A DNA stretch of 64,000 nucleotides from positions 1,695,001 through 1,759,000 of the forward strand of contig JAUIMM010000135.1 of NCBI GenBank assembly GCA_031769625.1. The letters are read 5' to 3'. Positions 1 to 11,659 of the stretch are shown here, piece after piece. The notes under the pieces were generated by a model, which was not told the DNA's origin, searched no databases, and saw only the letters and a list, made by a program, of their open reading frames with translations. The translations under genes and the position numbers were made by a program. Origin of the DNA: Taudactylus pleione (lineage: Eukaryota > Chordata > Amphibia > Anura > Myobatrachidae). Within the stretch, counting starts at the first letter, position 1. Each line of letters opens with the position of its first letter.

Positions 1-82
1 CATTAATATATATATTTAGAAGACAGGACCCAATACTGATGTTACAGTAATAATGATGATTAGCGTTACTGACAGTACTTAC

Positions 83-178
83 CACTGTGCAGCAAAGGGG
101 CCAGAACCACCAGAGTAGTGCCAGGAGTAGTAGAAGAAACAGTATCAGCAAGGCGATAAATAGGATTATCCCTGTGGG
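83..178 (-). CDS. antxr1: ANTXR-family exon i (transmembrane helix)
   Basis: 96 bases, 32 codons, phase 0 at both ends. Donor is GTG|gtaagt. Two adjacent AGs could serve as acceptor. Only the upstream one (attccacag before CCCACAGGG) keeps the frame; the downstream one would give an immediate TAA. The exon encodes a single hydrophobic helix ([14 protein letters not shown]...) ending in [12 protein letters not shown]. The WWFWPLCC signature is shared by ANTXR1 and ANTXR2, and the following threonine matches ANTXR1. The cytoplasmic tail should continue left of position 1. Confidence 0.94.
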
Positions 179-444
179 CTGTGGAATACAGTGGTAAAAA
201 GGTGTAGATGAGAAAAGGCGTTGTTTTTTTTTGTGTAAACATGGAATATATAGACATTATTTTGATATACCGGGATAGCAGGCACTGAAGTCAGTCATTC
301 GGATAGAAATTCACATACAACATCCGCGGCCATGACAATGTCAGGCTTTGAAGACCTCCAATGTTGGGAGAATGCAAACACCAGATGCAGATTCATATTA
401 TAAATACCTCTAAGTGGCCAGAGACACATTAAATATGCCACAAT

Positions 445-621
445 GGGGGAGATGTATCAATCAGTTAAAAGATTGGAGAAGTTGTCCCTACTGTAGCAAC
501 CAATCAGCTGTGAGGTAGCATTTATCAAGTATATTCTACAAAATGATAGATTAGAAGCTGATTGGACAACTTCTCCATTGGTCCACTTCCCCACTCTTTT
601 CACTGCTTGATACCTCTCCCC
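445..621. repeat. Palindromic MITE-like repeat
   Basis: The two ends are inverted copies of each other (ggggagRtRtatcaa... against ...cttgataCctctcccc), with matching internal arms around GGAGAAGTTGTCC. It resembles the other 'rarely coding, hairpin-forming' short elements in this window. No clean target duplication was identified. Confidence 0.6.
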
Positions 622-686
622 AAATGTTTGTTACTATGCGCAGAGCGATTTAATGTAAGATCTGCTACTGGCATAGGACCATACTT

Positions 687-950
687 GCCTACTCTCCTGG
701 AACAGCCGGGAGGCTCCCAAAAATCTGGTGACGCTCCCGGCCTCCAGGAAATGTGGACAAATCTCCTGGCCTGCCGCCACTCCACATACCCTCGGAGCGA
801 TTACGCGATTTGCGCTGAATTGCGGCCCCGCCCCCTACTTCACAATGCTGGCAATGTCGACATTGTGCAGCGAGGGCGGGGCCACAGTGACATGACCACG
901 CCATCATGCCCCTCGCTCTGCCCCTAATGCAGTGTCATATCCGAGGCCAC
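687..950. repeat. GC-rich dispersed repeat, copy 1
   Basis: Shares its body with 9334-9770: TTGCCTACTCTCC, CTCCCGGCC, the ACGCGATT stretch and CCCCGCCCCCT. Its boundaries are estimates. The second copy is split by another element. Confidence 0.55.
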
Positions 951-990
951 GCCCCCACAGTCCCTCAGTGTGTGCGTGTGAGGTACTTAC

Positions 991-1069
991 ACAGTGCGTG
1001 CTGGTGATGCTCACTGAGCTGGAGATGTAGGTAAGGCCCATATTCATGCTGACTTGTAGATACACCACC
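991..1069 (-). CDS. antxr1: ANTXR-family exon h (membrane-proximal extracellular part)
   Basis: 79 bases. Acceptor is ttttctcag and donor is TGT|gtaagt. The first base closes the glutamine codon and the exon ends in phase 0. It reads VVYLQVSMNMGLTYISSS and then VSITSTHC, the last beta strands before the membrane. The terminal THC is conserved in the family. Reading from the first base of the exon gives an unrelated peptide; only the phase set by exon g restores family similarity, which supports the exon chain. Confidence 0.92.
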
Positions 1070-2198
1070 CTGAGAAAACAAATAAGGGAATTAAAAATAA
1101 AGTATCAATTTTTTAAAACAATTTTTTTTTCTAACACTATGAGACAATTATTTTTTTTAGTAACATGGGATGCACAAGTGTATTACCTGTAATTGTATGT
1201 TTCTAATGGTCATGGGCCTGATGTCATATTTACCAGAAGAGATGTGGTGATAATTCATAATGTCCACGTTGTTTAAATGTTGATATGTGTGTGTACTATT
1301 TTGTAGTGGAACACAGGTTATAATAGTAGAGAACAGCGGAATCCAGATACAAAGCAGGATGCATTAATGTGTTATTTTTGCGAAAATTATGTTTTTGGAG
1401 GTTTGGCGGCTTACCGCATATGCACCAAGCTCTGGAAACCAATACATTGGATGCGGTGGGCAGCGCCATCTTTAGATGGCATTGCCCAATAAAAGCCTAT
1501 GGGCTTCTATTCGCAAAGTGCTGTGAGAGGAATCCAATCGGTGTGCACTGCTGAATTAGGCCCTGAGTTACTGAAGTTCAAGGTCTGGAGACTGTGTATG
1601 ATTGAAGGTATTCCCAATTGTGATAATCGGCAGCAACTTCTACCCTCTACCCTGAAGGGTGCTGCTGCTGTCTGTCCTGGATAGGAGAAAAGGAGGAGGC
1701 AGTCTGAGCCGGCTGGGTCCCGCCCCCTGCGAAACAGATCTGGCAAGTACCAGGACCAGCGCATGCGCGCGAGCGGCAGAGAGATCACGCAAGCGCAAAG
1801 CACGGGCTTCAAGGGACTGCATTGACTGCAGCCCCTGGCTGCCCGAAAGGTAGAGGCGTGGATTCCCACTGGATGCACGCTCTCTGTTAATCACAGCCCA
1901 GACTGGCAGTCCCAGGAGCAGCAACCTCCCCTGGGACTGCCTGTGCTATGTAAGATTGGTAGCTGCAGTTCCAATAAGAAGCCGCTGTCAGTGAAGCCAG
2001 TGGACGGACTCACTGGCTCGCTGGGGGTTGTGGATTTTACTGGTGATTATTAGCAGAGCGTTTGTGGCTATGATCATATTTCATAATTCGACTCAGCTGT
2101 TACCTTCAATGGGGTGTCTTTTGCTTTATCTAAGTACATTTTATGGAGAAAGTGCATAGAAAGGTGCAGATATAAAGTGAAAAATCAATAAAACATAC
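1070..2198 (-). other. Intron between ANTXR exons g and h
   Basis: 1.1-kb intron. It includes a fragment (about 1370-1560) of the repeat family with the AGCCTATGGGCTTCT core seen also at 7140-7440, 20232-20595, 25388-25650 and 44920-45250. A moderately GC-rich stretch at 1690-1960 has no recognisable coding similarity. Confidence 0.75.
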
Positions 2199-2268
2199 TG
2201 TCCAACTTCTTCAATGACAGGGGCAGGACATAGCAGGTAAGTGTCTTGTAGGTCGGACGGCTTTTCAT
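2199..2268 (-). CDS. antxr1: ANTXR-family exon g (Ig-like domain)
   Basis: 70 bases. Acceptor is tcttccag and donor is ACA|gtatgt. It enters with two bases of the asparagine codon and leaves with two bases (CA) of a glutamine codon. The translation contains DTYLLCPAPVIEEVG, a well-conserved segment of the Ig-like domain with its cysteine. The donor is the weakest of the set (gtatgt), but the phase fits the next exon exactly. Confidence 0.91.
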
Positions 2269-2871
2269 CTGGAAGATAGTAAAATAGGGTTTTAAAGATT
2301 ACTGGGTGTAAAGATCACTTCTACCAGGTTAATATAATAATTGAACAAGGTTGAATTAACTTCATTTGTTGAAAGTTGTATTACAGAATATGCAATCTAC
2401 TGATGAAAATGTATCAATCAATAACATAGCGATATATTTAACCTTGGATGCCACCATCTTAGAATAATCCTTTAATTATCATCAATAAAGTGCGTCTTTC
2501 TTATCTTTTATTGTCATTAAACACAATTAAACAGAGAAAGCCTGATATCATGTACAAGAAAATGAGCAATTATAATCTATGCTCCACTCTACAGTAGCTA
2601 AAGATGCTCATTTATCCTGCGCAAACATCCAAAGCACTCCAAAAGCACAGGTGAAATGCTGCAGGGATTGGCATCATCGATTGCTACATCGATGATCGTA
2701 TGTTCCAATAACCAGAAAAAAAATAATAACATGTTCTTAAATGTTTCAGTATTGCATTTTGCATTGCTGTTCAGTGTTAGCAAATAATTTGTATTAGACA
2801 CTGCAAGCTATGCTTTGCTGCAGTATATTTGGAATTTTTGGGAAACAAGTCTCATCGGGACTGGATCTTAC
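2269..2871 (-). other. Intron between ANTXR exons f and g
   Basis: 0.6-kb AT-rich intron. I see no repeat or gene-like structure in it. Confidence 0.8.
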
Positions 2872-2970
2872 TTATGGTGATGCTGTCATTCACTTTGAAG
2901 CTGCACAGCACTTGATTAATATTTCGGGCATGATAGAAGCCATTTCCTCTTACCACGACCTGGAAGGACT
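2872..2970 (-). CDS. antxr1: ANTXR-family exon f (Ig-like extracellular domain)
   Basis: 99 bases. Acceptor is gtttcag and donor is AA|gtaaga. Its first two bases complete a glutamate codon and its last base opens an asparagine codon. It encodes [19 protein letters not shown] followed by [13 protein letters not shown], the Ig-like domain between the VWA domain and the membrane. RGNGF and the HARN motif are typical of ANTXR1. It lies 35.4 kb from the preceding exon, so the two would not be linked without the family pattern. Confidence 0.93.
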
Positions 2971-3963
2971 CTGAAACAAGAAGACAAAAGAGAGAGGTGT
3001 AACTTGGAAATGCTCATTAATACTCAATACAGTGGAAAGCAAGTACACATGCAAGGTGGGTTTAAAAAAAAATAAAAATATATATACATCATTTCATGAG
3101 GCTCAATGCATCAATGTGCGGAAAAATTAACACTAATTATTGATGACCTAGAAGTCAATCATATGGTGTGCTCAGCATCGATTTCCCCAAACCAGACCCA
3201 TGATCAAACAAGTGCCTGCATTATATCCAGTGGATCAAAACGAAAACTGGAGTTGATGTTGCAAAGGTAGAAAACACTTCCAGCGTACGTGCTTAGTGTA
3301 ATGTCCGTGAGACTCTCAAATGATGTGGAGTCAGCTTGGAGTACCGGCAGAGTCAGACACTGTCACCGGATCCTGTTTCACTGTCTCCTAAAGCAAATGA
3401 AGTCACGATGACTTGTGTGTGATGATGCAAACACATAGGGGGGTGATACTGTTATGATGCAAATCCTGTTATTATCACCCATTGCGTCTGGCCCTCTGAT
3501 TTCCCTGCCATGTCCAAAATGTGCACAAGTAATTTAGAGAAAGAATAAATCTGCAATTAAGATATTTCAACCGTTATGTATTATGGGGGAAGCCTCAACA
3601 TTTCATTTTATCCTCATCTTTTCACTTCAGTTCTGTTTAAAAGTATTGCCTTCCCATTAAGCACTGCAAATATCACTCCCACACAGCAGGTAGTCAGGTA
3701 CCACAGAGATCCTCATACCTGTATGCAGCCCTGTAACAGAGCTTAAGAGGGCCCGAGCACATACCGTCATAAGGCTTCACTACAAGGGCTTGGGTGGGTG
3801 CGCCATAACCGGAGCACCGTATCACTAGCTGCAGTGTCCTTTTTCTTCCCTTTTTACCCCAACAATTTCGTAATTATTGGCCAAATTAAGTTGATTAAAA
3901 AATTATTTTGCCTAATTAGTCATTAAGGAGGGCTCTTGGTTCTGCACCAAGTCCCGACATGTT

Positions 3964-4140
3964 CAGCCAAAAATAGGGGATTTGCATAACTTATAACTTA
4001 TAAATTTCCTTATTTTTGAAAGAAAAGCACTGTTTTTTTTCAATGAAGATAACAGCCAAAAATAGGGGATTTGCATAACTTATAACTTATAAATTTCCTT
4101 ATTTTTGAAAGAAAAGCACTGTTTTTTTCAATGAAGATAA
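3964..4140 (+). repeat. 89-bp tandem duplication in Tc1 5' region
   Basis: Two nearly identical copies starting CAGCCAAAAATAGGGGAT, at 3964 and 4053, differ mainly in T-run length. They replace the left terminus of the transposon. Confidence 0.85.
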
Positions 4141-4471
4141 CATTAAATTAATCAGAAATACACTCTATACATTGTTAATGTGGTAAATGACTATACTAGC
4201 TGCAAACGCCTGGTTTTTAAAGGAATATCTACATAGGTGTATAGAGGCCTATTTCCAGCAACCATCACTCCAGTGTTCTAATGGTATATTGTGTTTGTTA
4301 AGCGCATTAGAAGACTAATAGATGATTAGAAAATCCTTGACAACCCTTGTGCAATTATGTTAGCACAGCTGAAAACGGGTTTGCTCGTTAGAGAAGCTAT
4401 AAAGCTGGGCTTCATTTGAGCTAGTTGAGTATCTGGACCATCACATTTGTGGGTTTGATTATACTTTCCAA

Positions 4472-5417
4472 ATGGCCAGAAAAAGAGAACTTTCATGTGA
4501 AACTCAACAGTCTATTCTTGTTCTTAGAAATGAAGGCTATTTCATGTGAAAAATTGCAAAGACACTGACAGGCTCTAACCAGAGTAGAAAGAGAAGTGGG
4601 AGGCCCTGGTTTGAGAAATAGACTCCTCACAAATTCTCAACTGGCAGCTTCATTAAATGGTACCCGCAAAACACCAGTGTCAACGTCTACAGTCCGGGAT
4701 GCTGGCCTTCTAGGCAGAGTGGCAAAAAAAAAGCCATATCTGAGACTGGCCAATAAAAGGAAAATATTAATATGGGCAAAAGAACACAGACATTGGACAG
4801 AGGGAGATTGGAAAAAAAAGTGTCATGGACAAACTAATCGAAGTTTGAGGTGTTTGGATCACACAGAAGAACATTTGTGAGACGCAGAACAAGTGAAAAG
4901 AGATGCTGGAAGAGAACCTGATGCCATCTGTCAAGCATGGTGGAGGTAATGCGATGGTCTGGAGCTGCTTTGGTGTTGGTAAAGTGGGAGATTTGTACAA
5001 GGTAAAAGGGATTTTGAACAAGGAAGGCTATCACTCCATTTTGCAACGCCATGCCATACCCTGTGGACAGCGCTTGATTGGAGCCAATTTCCACCTCCAA
5101 CAGGACAATGACCCAAAGCACTACCTCCAAATTATGCAATAACTATTTAGGGAAGAAGCAGGCAGCTGGTATTGTCTGTAATGGAGTGGCCAGCGCAGTC
5201 ACCAGATCTCAACCCCATTGAGCTGTTGTGGAAGCAGCTTGACCGTATGGTACGCAAGAAGTGCCCATCAAGCCAATCCAACTTTTGGGAGGTGCTTCAG
5301 GAAGCGTGGGGTGAAATTTCTTCAGATTACCTCAACAAATTAACAGCTAGAATCCCAAAGGTCTGCAATGCTGTGATTGCTGCAAAAGGAGCATTCTTGG
5401 ACAAAAGCAAAGTTTGA
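4472..5417 (+). pseudogene. Tc1 transposase relic 1
   Basis: The start codon at 4472 opens MARKRELSCETQQSILVLRN, the N-terminal helix-turn-helix start of Tc1 transposases. A stop follows in GYFM*KIAK, and part of the DNA-binding domain is deleted near 4563. Further on the DDE domain is readable in pieces: the first catalytic motif WTDES has become WTN followed by a stop (near 4827-4838), QDNDPKH retains the second Asp (near 5104), and SPDLNPIELLW retains the third acidic residue (near 5205). Frameshifts separate these pieces. The last ORF (5172-5417) ends at the normal C-terminus. Not functional. Confidence 0.88.
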
Positions 5418-5574
5418 AGGACAAAATTATTATTTAAAATAAAAATCATTATTTTTAACCTTGCCAATGTCTTGACTACATGTTCTATTCATTTTGCAAC
5501 TCATTTGATAAATAAAAATCAGTTTTCATGTAAAACACAAAATTGTCTGGGTGACCCCAAACTTTTGAACGGTA

Positions 5575-5577
<3 letters not shown>

Positions 5578-5632
<55 letters not shown>
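5578..5632. repeat. (TA)n microsatellite at Tc1 border
   Basis: About 26 TA repeats directly following the right Tc1 terminus. They probably expanded from, or were targeted through, the TA target site. Confidence 0.9.
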
Positions 5633-5634
<2 letters not shown>

Positions 5635-6716
5635 ATACATTTCAACATTGTTTTCCCCCAAAATATACAGTATACTGCTGAAATATAGTATATAAAATAA
5701 CCTATTTCACACATATAACGAGACAAATGAAAATACAAATGAAAACAATAACACATGCCACAAATGTAATAATATATTATTTTAAAAAAATTGTGTAACC
5801 TTTAAATTACAAAATATATATTTTTTTCAAAGAATATAGTTATTTTTAAGTTTTTCATCTGCATTCATCATCTTAAAATGGGCATAACACAACTGGTAAT
5901 TGTTAAACAAACTTATTCATGCAAACCGGGGAGAGCAATGTTTCATAACAACCCGACAGTTTTTGGCTACAATAGGGCTTTTCAGCCTTAAATATATCAG
6001 CCCCTATGTTTTGCAGATCACGAATTAGGTTGGAAAGGACTCCAGATTAATGTGTTTTTGCAGCCATGAGCCAGACTTCCATACTCCATTCCTCGTTCAT
6101 GTGACACATTCAGAACCTTGAAACACAAATTGAAACCTTTCTTTGTCTCATTCAGGAACAGCAGGAGGTGATGCACGGTCTATTTACAAACACCACATAC
6201 TCACTGTCGGAATTTAACACCCACCACAACTTCCTCAAGATCATACGAATACGCAGAGCTGGCATAACAGTAAAACAGCGCAGTCAGCACCAAAGCAATA
6301 CAGCCTGATCCTACCAGAGGATACTGCCCATACCTTTCTTATGATTGTATGACCACAGGGTGCCCATAACTCATACTTTGGATTATAGAAACATCCTTAA
6401 TAGGCTCCTGTCCTTGTATAGAAGCATATCTGTGTTTATATAAGCCAGAGCCATTTGGCACACCAGCTGTATATTGAAGATTGTTACCAATTCGCATTTT
6501 ATTGTATTTTTTTATGTGGTGCATGAAGGATATAACTGAAAATGACTGAGCCACACAGCAACATTTTATATGGCCGCCTACTTCTTGATGCCTCTGAACT
6601 CAGAGCATTCTATGCTATACTACAAAGCAAATACAACATACTGTATGCACAGTCCAGGATGCAGGATACTGTAGTCTTCAGATCGCCTTAACTATTGGGG
6701 ACAACCTACAAAACAC

Positions 6717-6768
6717 AAAGCCTGGACTGCAGTTCCCAATGAGAATTATAGGGACTGCAGTCTTTGGC
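6717..6768. repeat. Short inverted repeat
   Basis: AAAGCCTGGACTGCAGTTCCC pairs imperfectly with the following GGGACTGCAGTCTTTGG arm. It forms a hairpin of about 50 bases. Function unknown. Confidence 0.5.
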
Positions 6769-7139
6769 GTGAGTAAGCCTAGTGCAGGAGATACAGTTTC
6801 TCTCAAGTTCTGGATTTTTTAATAAATATGTACAAATGTGTCCTCATACTTCTTACTTGCGCGTTATACAACCCTGCTAGTCACACCATGCCCTGACTCG
6901 GTAGCACCAAGCGTCTTTTCATTCAAATTATTATTTTCAAATGCGTTTTATTCGCAAAGTGACGCAAAGAGGACGCACAAGCAGCTTCTGCTGATTAACA
7001 TAATTTGCGGGATGCCTATATTCTGTGTGTGACTGCGGCTGTATCTGCATGCGAAATGCTATGTTACAGCGTCACAGACGCTGGCACTGTAACGCATGTA
7101 ATGTATCCTGATGCTCTTTGCATGCATGGTGGCATTCAT

Positions 7140-7440
7140 TACGCCGGTATGCATAAAGATAAAGTGCAAAGGACCACTCTCTAGGTAAGAGCAGTCCTTT
7201 GCGAATGAAAGACTTCCGGGTCTAGGACCCAGAAGTCCATCTGGGGGACTGCGGAGGGCGCTGGGAGGGATCTGATTGGATCCCTCTCACAGCACGCTGT
7301 GGAGAGAAGCCCATAGGCTTCTATAGGGTAACACCGTCTAAAGAAGGCATTACCCACCGCATCCAAACCCTGGAGTGCACGACATGCCGTCGCTTGGTGC
7401 ATATTTTCAGGGTTTGACCGCATTTCTCCCATTGTTGCAT
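7140..7440. repeat. Dispersed MITE-like repeat (AGCCTATGGGCTTCT family)
   Basis: Inverted relative to 20232-20595. It contains AAGCCCATAGGCTTCT, GGATCCCTCTCA and an ACCGCATTTCTCC segment. At least five related copies occur in the window. Ends are not well defined here. Confidence 0.6.
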
Positions 7441-7950
7441 CCTGGCGCCAGAATCTTGACCCGCGGCCAGAATACTCGCACTGGAATCCCAACATCACTT
7501 GAGATGCCGACGCCGGAAACCTGACAGACGGCACCCCGAATGTAATTATAGCGGGTCGAGTTAGGCCGTAGGGGGGGTTAGGTTTAGGCACCACCGGGGG
7601 GGTTTGGTTGCAGGGGGGAAGTGTTAGAGTTAGGCTGTTGGCAGGGAGGGATTAGGTTTAGGCACCACCGGGGGGGAGGGGAGTTAGGGTTAGGCATAGG
7701 CACCAAGGGGGGAGTGTTAGGTTTATGCACTAATGTGGAGGGTAAGGGTTAGGCTGCGGAGTGGGTGGGGGTGGGGGGTTAGGATGCAGGAAAGGAGGGA
7801 TAGGAGGTGAATGGGGGAGGTATAGGATATTTATCGAGCCCCGGTCGGTCTTCTGAGCATCGGGATGCAGCTGTCGGTCTTCTGACCGCCGGCATTCCAA
7901 CTGCCGGTCTCCCGTATGTATTCCCTACAGTACATGTGTTGAGTCTGGCT
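7440..7950. repeat. G-rich minisatellite flanked by an inverted CCGGCATTCC repeat
   Basis: The core at 7555-7780 repeats GGGTTAGGTTTAGGCACCAC-like units. The flanks carry related CCGGC and GGAATCCC / GGCATTCC arms. The TTAGGG-like bits are irregular and embedded in longer units, so this is not telomeric. Confidence 0.6.
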
Positions 7951-8928
7951 TGAAGCTCCCTGTGACACACCACACACTACAATACTACATCTACTGAGGA
8001 AGACACTACAGTGAGTTACCTCTCTGCATCTATGGGTTCCCTTAGGCACCTTGGGGTGAGACTATTTAATTCTAAAAAAAATTCTACTTTTGCATTTTTA
8101 ACTTTCTGATTTTTATAAAAAAAACTTTGGATACAGAGAGAGTGATTTTCAGTGGGCGTACCTGGGACGTAACAGGGGAGTAACTAGCCAAGCACGGGCG
8201 TGTCGTGGTGTGTCGCTGACAGCGGCTGCATCTAGTCACAATAGCGCTGACACAGACACCAGAGGGTGAAAATGCACCTGCCATAGGATGTTGCGATCGA
8301 TGGTGCACCGACGATGGGTCTAAAAATATGCATTGAGACTGAATAGTGATGATACAAATGGGCGTCTCAGTAGGCTCAGAATCGGTCGCAGCATTAGCAT
8401 AAAGGCGCAAATAGCGGCTGCGCCTCTGAATCAGGCCCTCTGTATATTTATAAACATAATATGCTCATTGTACAGCAGATAAACTGAAGGCACAAGTGCT
8501 GTTATTTACATTATGTTATACTATTTAAAAAATATAAAGAAATCTGTGGAGTGGAAGTATAACAAAGTAAAGCTGTCGCCAGCACAAATATCATTATTCA
8601 GTATTACATAAAGGTCCCAATAGGGGACACTACACAAATCACTGCAAGACTTGGCAACTCTGAGACAGAGAACTTGCTCTGACCAAGCAACCCTGCAACT
8701 GAGTATTTAACATTCCATTAGAATGACAGAACTGGAGCGCTATGTGCATATTTTTCACAGAAACACTTATGACAAAATGCATACAAATATTGTTTAGGCT
8801 GGTCCATAGGACCTTCCAGCACCCAGGAGAAAGGGCTTGTTTTAATATAGATTTTCATAGCGCATCATATTAATTTGTTTAACTTCTCTTTTGTTAAGAA
8901 ATACATTTTTTATATAGTCCTTAGCGCA

Positions 8929-9065
8929 AGCCTGCCTAACCTGTGGCTCTCCAGCTGTTGTGAAACTACAAGTCCCAGCGTGCTTTACCAGCTAATCGGT
9001 GGAAGTGTATGCTGGGACTTGTAGTATCACAGCACTAGGAGAGCCACAGGTTGGCCAAGTCTGCC
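8929..9065. mobile_element. hAT-type MITE, 137 bp
   Basis: Long palindrome: CCTAACCTGTGGCTCTCC at the left pairs with GGAGAGCCACAGGTTGG at the right, with ACTACAAGTCCCAGC and GCTGGGACTTGTAGT inside. The flanking octamers TTAGCGCA (8921-8928) and CTAGTGCA (9066-9073) match at 6 of 8 positions, consistent with an old hAT target duplication. Confidence 0.7.
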
Positions 9066-9333
9066 CTAGTGCATGTAAGTGTAAACATTTTTTATTCTAT
9101 TCTCTCTATTGCAAAATGATAATAATATCACATCTTACTCCATCCTTACGGTTTGTCACAGTGACCCTGCTGATAAGTACTGGTCTAGCTGCTGCCTGGG
9201 ACTAGGGGGCCTATTTAACAAACAGCGATGAGTCAAAATGCCTCCGTAAATGCCGGCAAGAGCCTTTATCACTGCTGTTTGCTATTTAACAAAGGGTTAA
9301 CGCCAGTAGTAGTTGCCTTGTGATGCCAGAAGG

Positions 9334-9770
9334 ATGCCAGAAGGAAATTGCCTACTCTCCCGGAATGGCCAAGGGGCTCCCGAAAATCAGGTGGTGCTCC
9401 TGGCCACCCGCAGAATGGAGCAGGTTTCCTGGCTCGCCCGCCACCTGCCTGGGCGTAACTACTACCATAGGTGCAAGAGGTGCAGCTGCTATGTGGCCCA
9501 TGTCAAAGTTACGTGTTATATACATTTTGCACCATTGGGTGGTATATATGGTCCCTTACAATCTTTTGCTATGGGGCCTTCAAATACCCAGTTAAGCCCT
9601 TCCCCCCTCGCAGCGTCCCACTTGCCCAGTAAAACTGGCCAATCCAGGGATGGCGATGACGCGATTCGCGCAGTCGTAGCCCTTGCCCCCTGCTTTACAA
9701 TGCCGGTAATCCCCACCCACCAATGCCGCCGCCACACACCCTGCTTCGCCGACCTGGCTGCATAGATCAG
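9334..9770. repeat. GC-rich dispersed repeat, copy 2, split by an insertion
   Basis: Matches 687-950 on both sides of an inserted short element at 9451-9599. The left part carries TTGCCTACTCTCCCGG and the right part carries GACGCGATTCGCGCAG and TTTACAATGCCGG. Confidence 0.6.
9451..9599. mobile_element. Short MITE with GGGYGTAACTA ends, copy 1
   Basis: Ends are GGGCGTAACT and AGTTAAGCCC. The interior matches 25006-25178 (ACCATAGGTGCAAG, GCAGCTGCTATG, CTATGGGGCCTTCAAATAC). It interrupts the GC-rich repeat and is therefore younger than it. Confidence 0.7.
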
Positions 9771-9902
9771 TAAGTCTATTCTTACACTTTCACCGATTGT
9801 AATTTGGATTGTTCAATTACCCATTTAATCAAACAAATGAATTGCCTTAGTACATAAAGAACAATCATTGCCTTTACAACCACACCCATGTACCACACAT
9901 AC

Positions 9903-10075
9903 AGGGGACTATTTACTAAGCTTTGTTAGGAGATAAAGTGAAATGAGATAAGGTACCAGCTTCTAACTTCTAACTGCCATGTCACAGGCTGTGTTTGAAA
10001 AATTGCAGTTAGTAGCGGATTGGCTGGTACCTTATCACCTTTCACAGCTTAGTAAATAGACCCTAAGTAGTGTAT
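9903..10075. mobile_element. Palindromic MITE
   Basis: GGGGACTATTTACTAAGC at the left mirrors GCTTAGTAAATAGACCC at the right, with a second pair around GGTACCAGC and GCTGGTACC. Not attributed to a superfamily. Confidence 0.65.
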
Positions 10076-10542
10076 TGTGCATCTAAAAAATATATTTTTT
10101 ATAGTAACCCATATGCGAATACACATGTGCATTATGGTAAATATCATGTATTTTTAAACACTAAATAGTACAGTACTTTTTTTTTTGTAAATGACATGCT
10201 GTGTATGTTTATTTGCAAACACTACTATTTAAGTTATAAATACAAAAAGTTGTGTATCTGGTGTGATGTATACAAAATTACAAATGCACCAAAAGCAAAA
10301 AGTTTAATTTTAAGTATATATATATATCTTAAAGTGCCAAAATGATTTGACATTCTTCTCATATGTATGTACGTATTGTGCCTGAGTGCCGCCTCTATTT
10401 GCAATTTGATATGTATACCTGGGATGTCACTGGCTAAATTATACGGCAGCATGACGATGAGACCGTCAGTCATTAAACTTCTCACAGGTGAAGTGAATAA
10501 CATTGATTATCTCATTACAATGGCACCTGTCAAGGTCACTTA

Positions 10543-11406
10543 GGCCCGTATTCAATTTGAGCCAAGCCGCGTTAAGTTAACGCGGCCCGGACTTATCGCC
10601 AACTTCGCCTGTTTTGTAGGCGTTAAAGTATCGCGCGTGTGCTCGCTTTACCCCGTATTCAATTTCAAAGTACGCGTAAACGGCACCCGGCAATACTGTA
10701 ACAAGCTGAAAGTACTGTCATTTTTGGGGAAAACAGCCTGTCACCCCCCCAAATGATGCTCTGACATGGGGGTTCACTATGGTACCCCCCGATTTGGCTT
10801 GCTGAAGGTATTTGGTGTTTTTAAATGGGCTCAATAGCTGCTAAATAGCGTTTTTATATACCTGATGCAGAATAGTATTTAGGAGTATTTTTTCCAGAAA
10901 ATAACTTATCCCAGCAAATTTGTACTTGAAAATGGGGGTCAGCATATTTAAAGTTGAAAAAGTGAAATTGAAAAAATCGTGAAAAATCCACCTGCCGCAA
11001 ACACCTGCAATAAAAAAAACACCTGGGGCATACTTGGGGAACCCCCCAGAGTCAAGTTCACTAGTTTTTAACTTTGTACCCCACTATTTTTTTTACTCCC
11101 CCTTTTTCAAAGTCAATTTTTGGGGTGTCCTTAAGTTTTTTTTTGACACAGATTACCTTTGGGGGACTGTCTGAAGGCTGCAGGGGGGTTCCTGCAACGT
11201 TGCACCCCAAAACCCCAATTCTGCACTATTTTCTGCCTACTATTCATAGGCGATACTTTACCACCTATGACATTGCATTGACTTTCTGCCTAGGCGGAAA
11301 GTCTTTGAAATTGAATACGAGGTAAAACCAAAACAGGCGATAATGACGTCATCGGCAGTAACTTAACGCGGATCCGGACTTAACGCTTCAAAATGAATAC
11401 GGCCCT
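10543..11406. mobile_element. 864-bp TA-flanked non-autonomous transposon
   Basis: Ends are GGCCCGTATTCA at the left and TGAATACGGCCCT at the right, flanked by TA at 10541-10542 and 11407-11408. A second inner inverted pair (CCCCGTATTCAATTTCAAAG at 10651 and its mirror near 11306) gives a double palindromic frame. It has no coding capacity. The TA flanks suggest mobilisation by a Tc1/mariner-type transposase. Confidence 0.75.
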
Positions 11407-11408
11407 TA

Positions 11409-11580
11409 GGGGTATATTTACTAAAGTGAGTTTTTAGAAATGGAAATGTTGTCCATAGCAACCTATTAGATTCTAGCTATTATCTTCTAGGATGAGCTAG
11501 TTAATGTTAAGTAGAATCTGATTGGTTGCTATGGGCAACATCTCCACTTCTAAAAACTCTCACTTTAGTAAATATACCCC
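11409..11580. mobile_element. 172-bp TA-flanked palindromic MITE
   Basis: Nearly perfect hairpin from GGGGTATATTTACTAAAGTG to its mirror, with GTTGCTATGGGCAACATC near the right end. TA occurs on both sides (11407-11408, 11581-11582). The same family is at 37480-37655. Confidence 0.8.
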
Positions 11581-11582
11581 TA

Positions 11583-11658
11583 AGGACTGTATTCAATTTG
11601 AAGCGTTAAGTCCGGATCTGCGTTAAGTTACCGCCGATGACGTCATTATCGCCTGTTC
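11583..11658. repeat. Orphan end of the 864-bp element family
   Basis: About 75 bp matching, in inverted orientation, the right end of 10543-11406 (GAAGCGTTAAGTCCGGATC, then the GACGTCATTATCGCCTG stretch). It is truncated where the second Tc1 relic begins. Confidence 0.75.
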
Positions 11659-11659
11659 C

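Larger units (their letters stand above)
179..990 (-). other. Intron between ANTXR exons h and i
   Basis: Short intron holding one palindromic MITE-like repeat (445-621) and part of a GC-rich dispersed repeat (about 687-950). I see no coding potential of its own. Confidence 0.8.
3964..5577 (+). mobile_element. Tc1-type DNA transposon, decayed copy 1
   Basis: Tc1/mariner superfamily element of the type common in fish and frogs. The right terminal repeat is clear (CCCCAAACTTTTGAACGGTAGTG ends near 5577; motif split here by sense only) and abuts a long TA microsatellite at the expected TA target. The left terminal repeat is missing. In its place the 5' leader is duplicated in tandem (3964-4052 and 4053-4140). 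The transposase inside is broken. Confidence 0.85.

Noticed and set aside
7555..7780. Internal telomere repeat (TTAGGG-like units)
   Set aside because: TTAGGG appears only irregularly inside longer G-rich units with GGCACCACC; no uninterrupted hexamer run.
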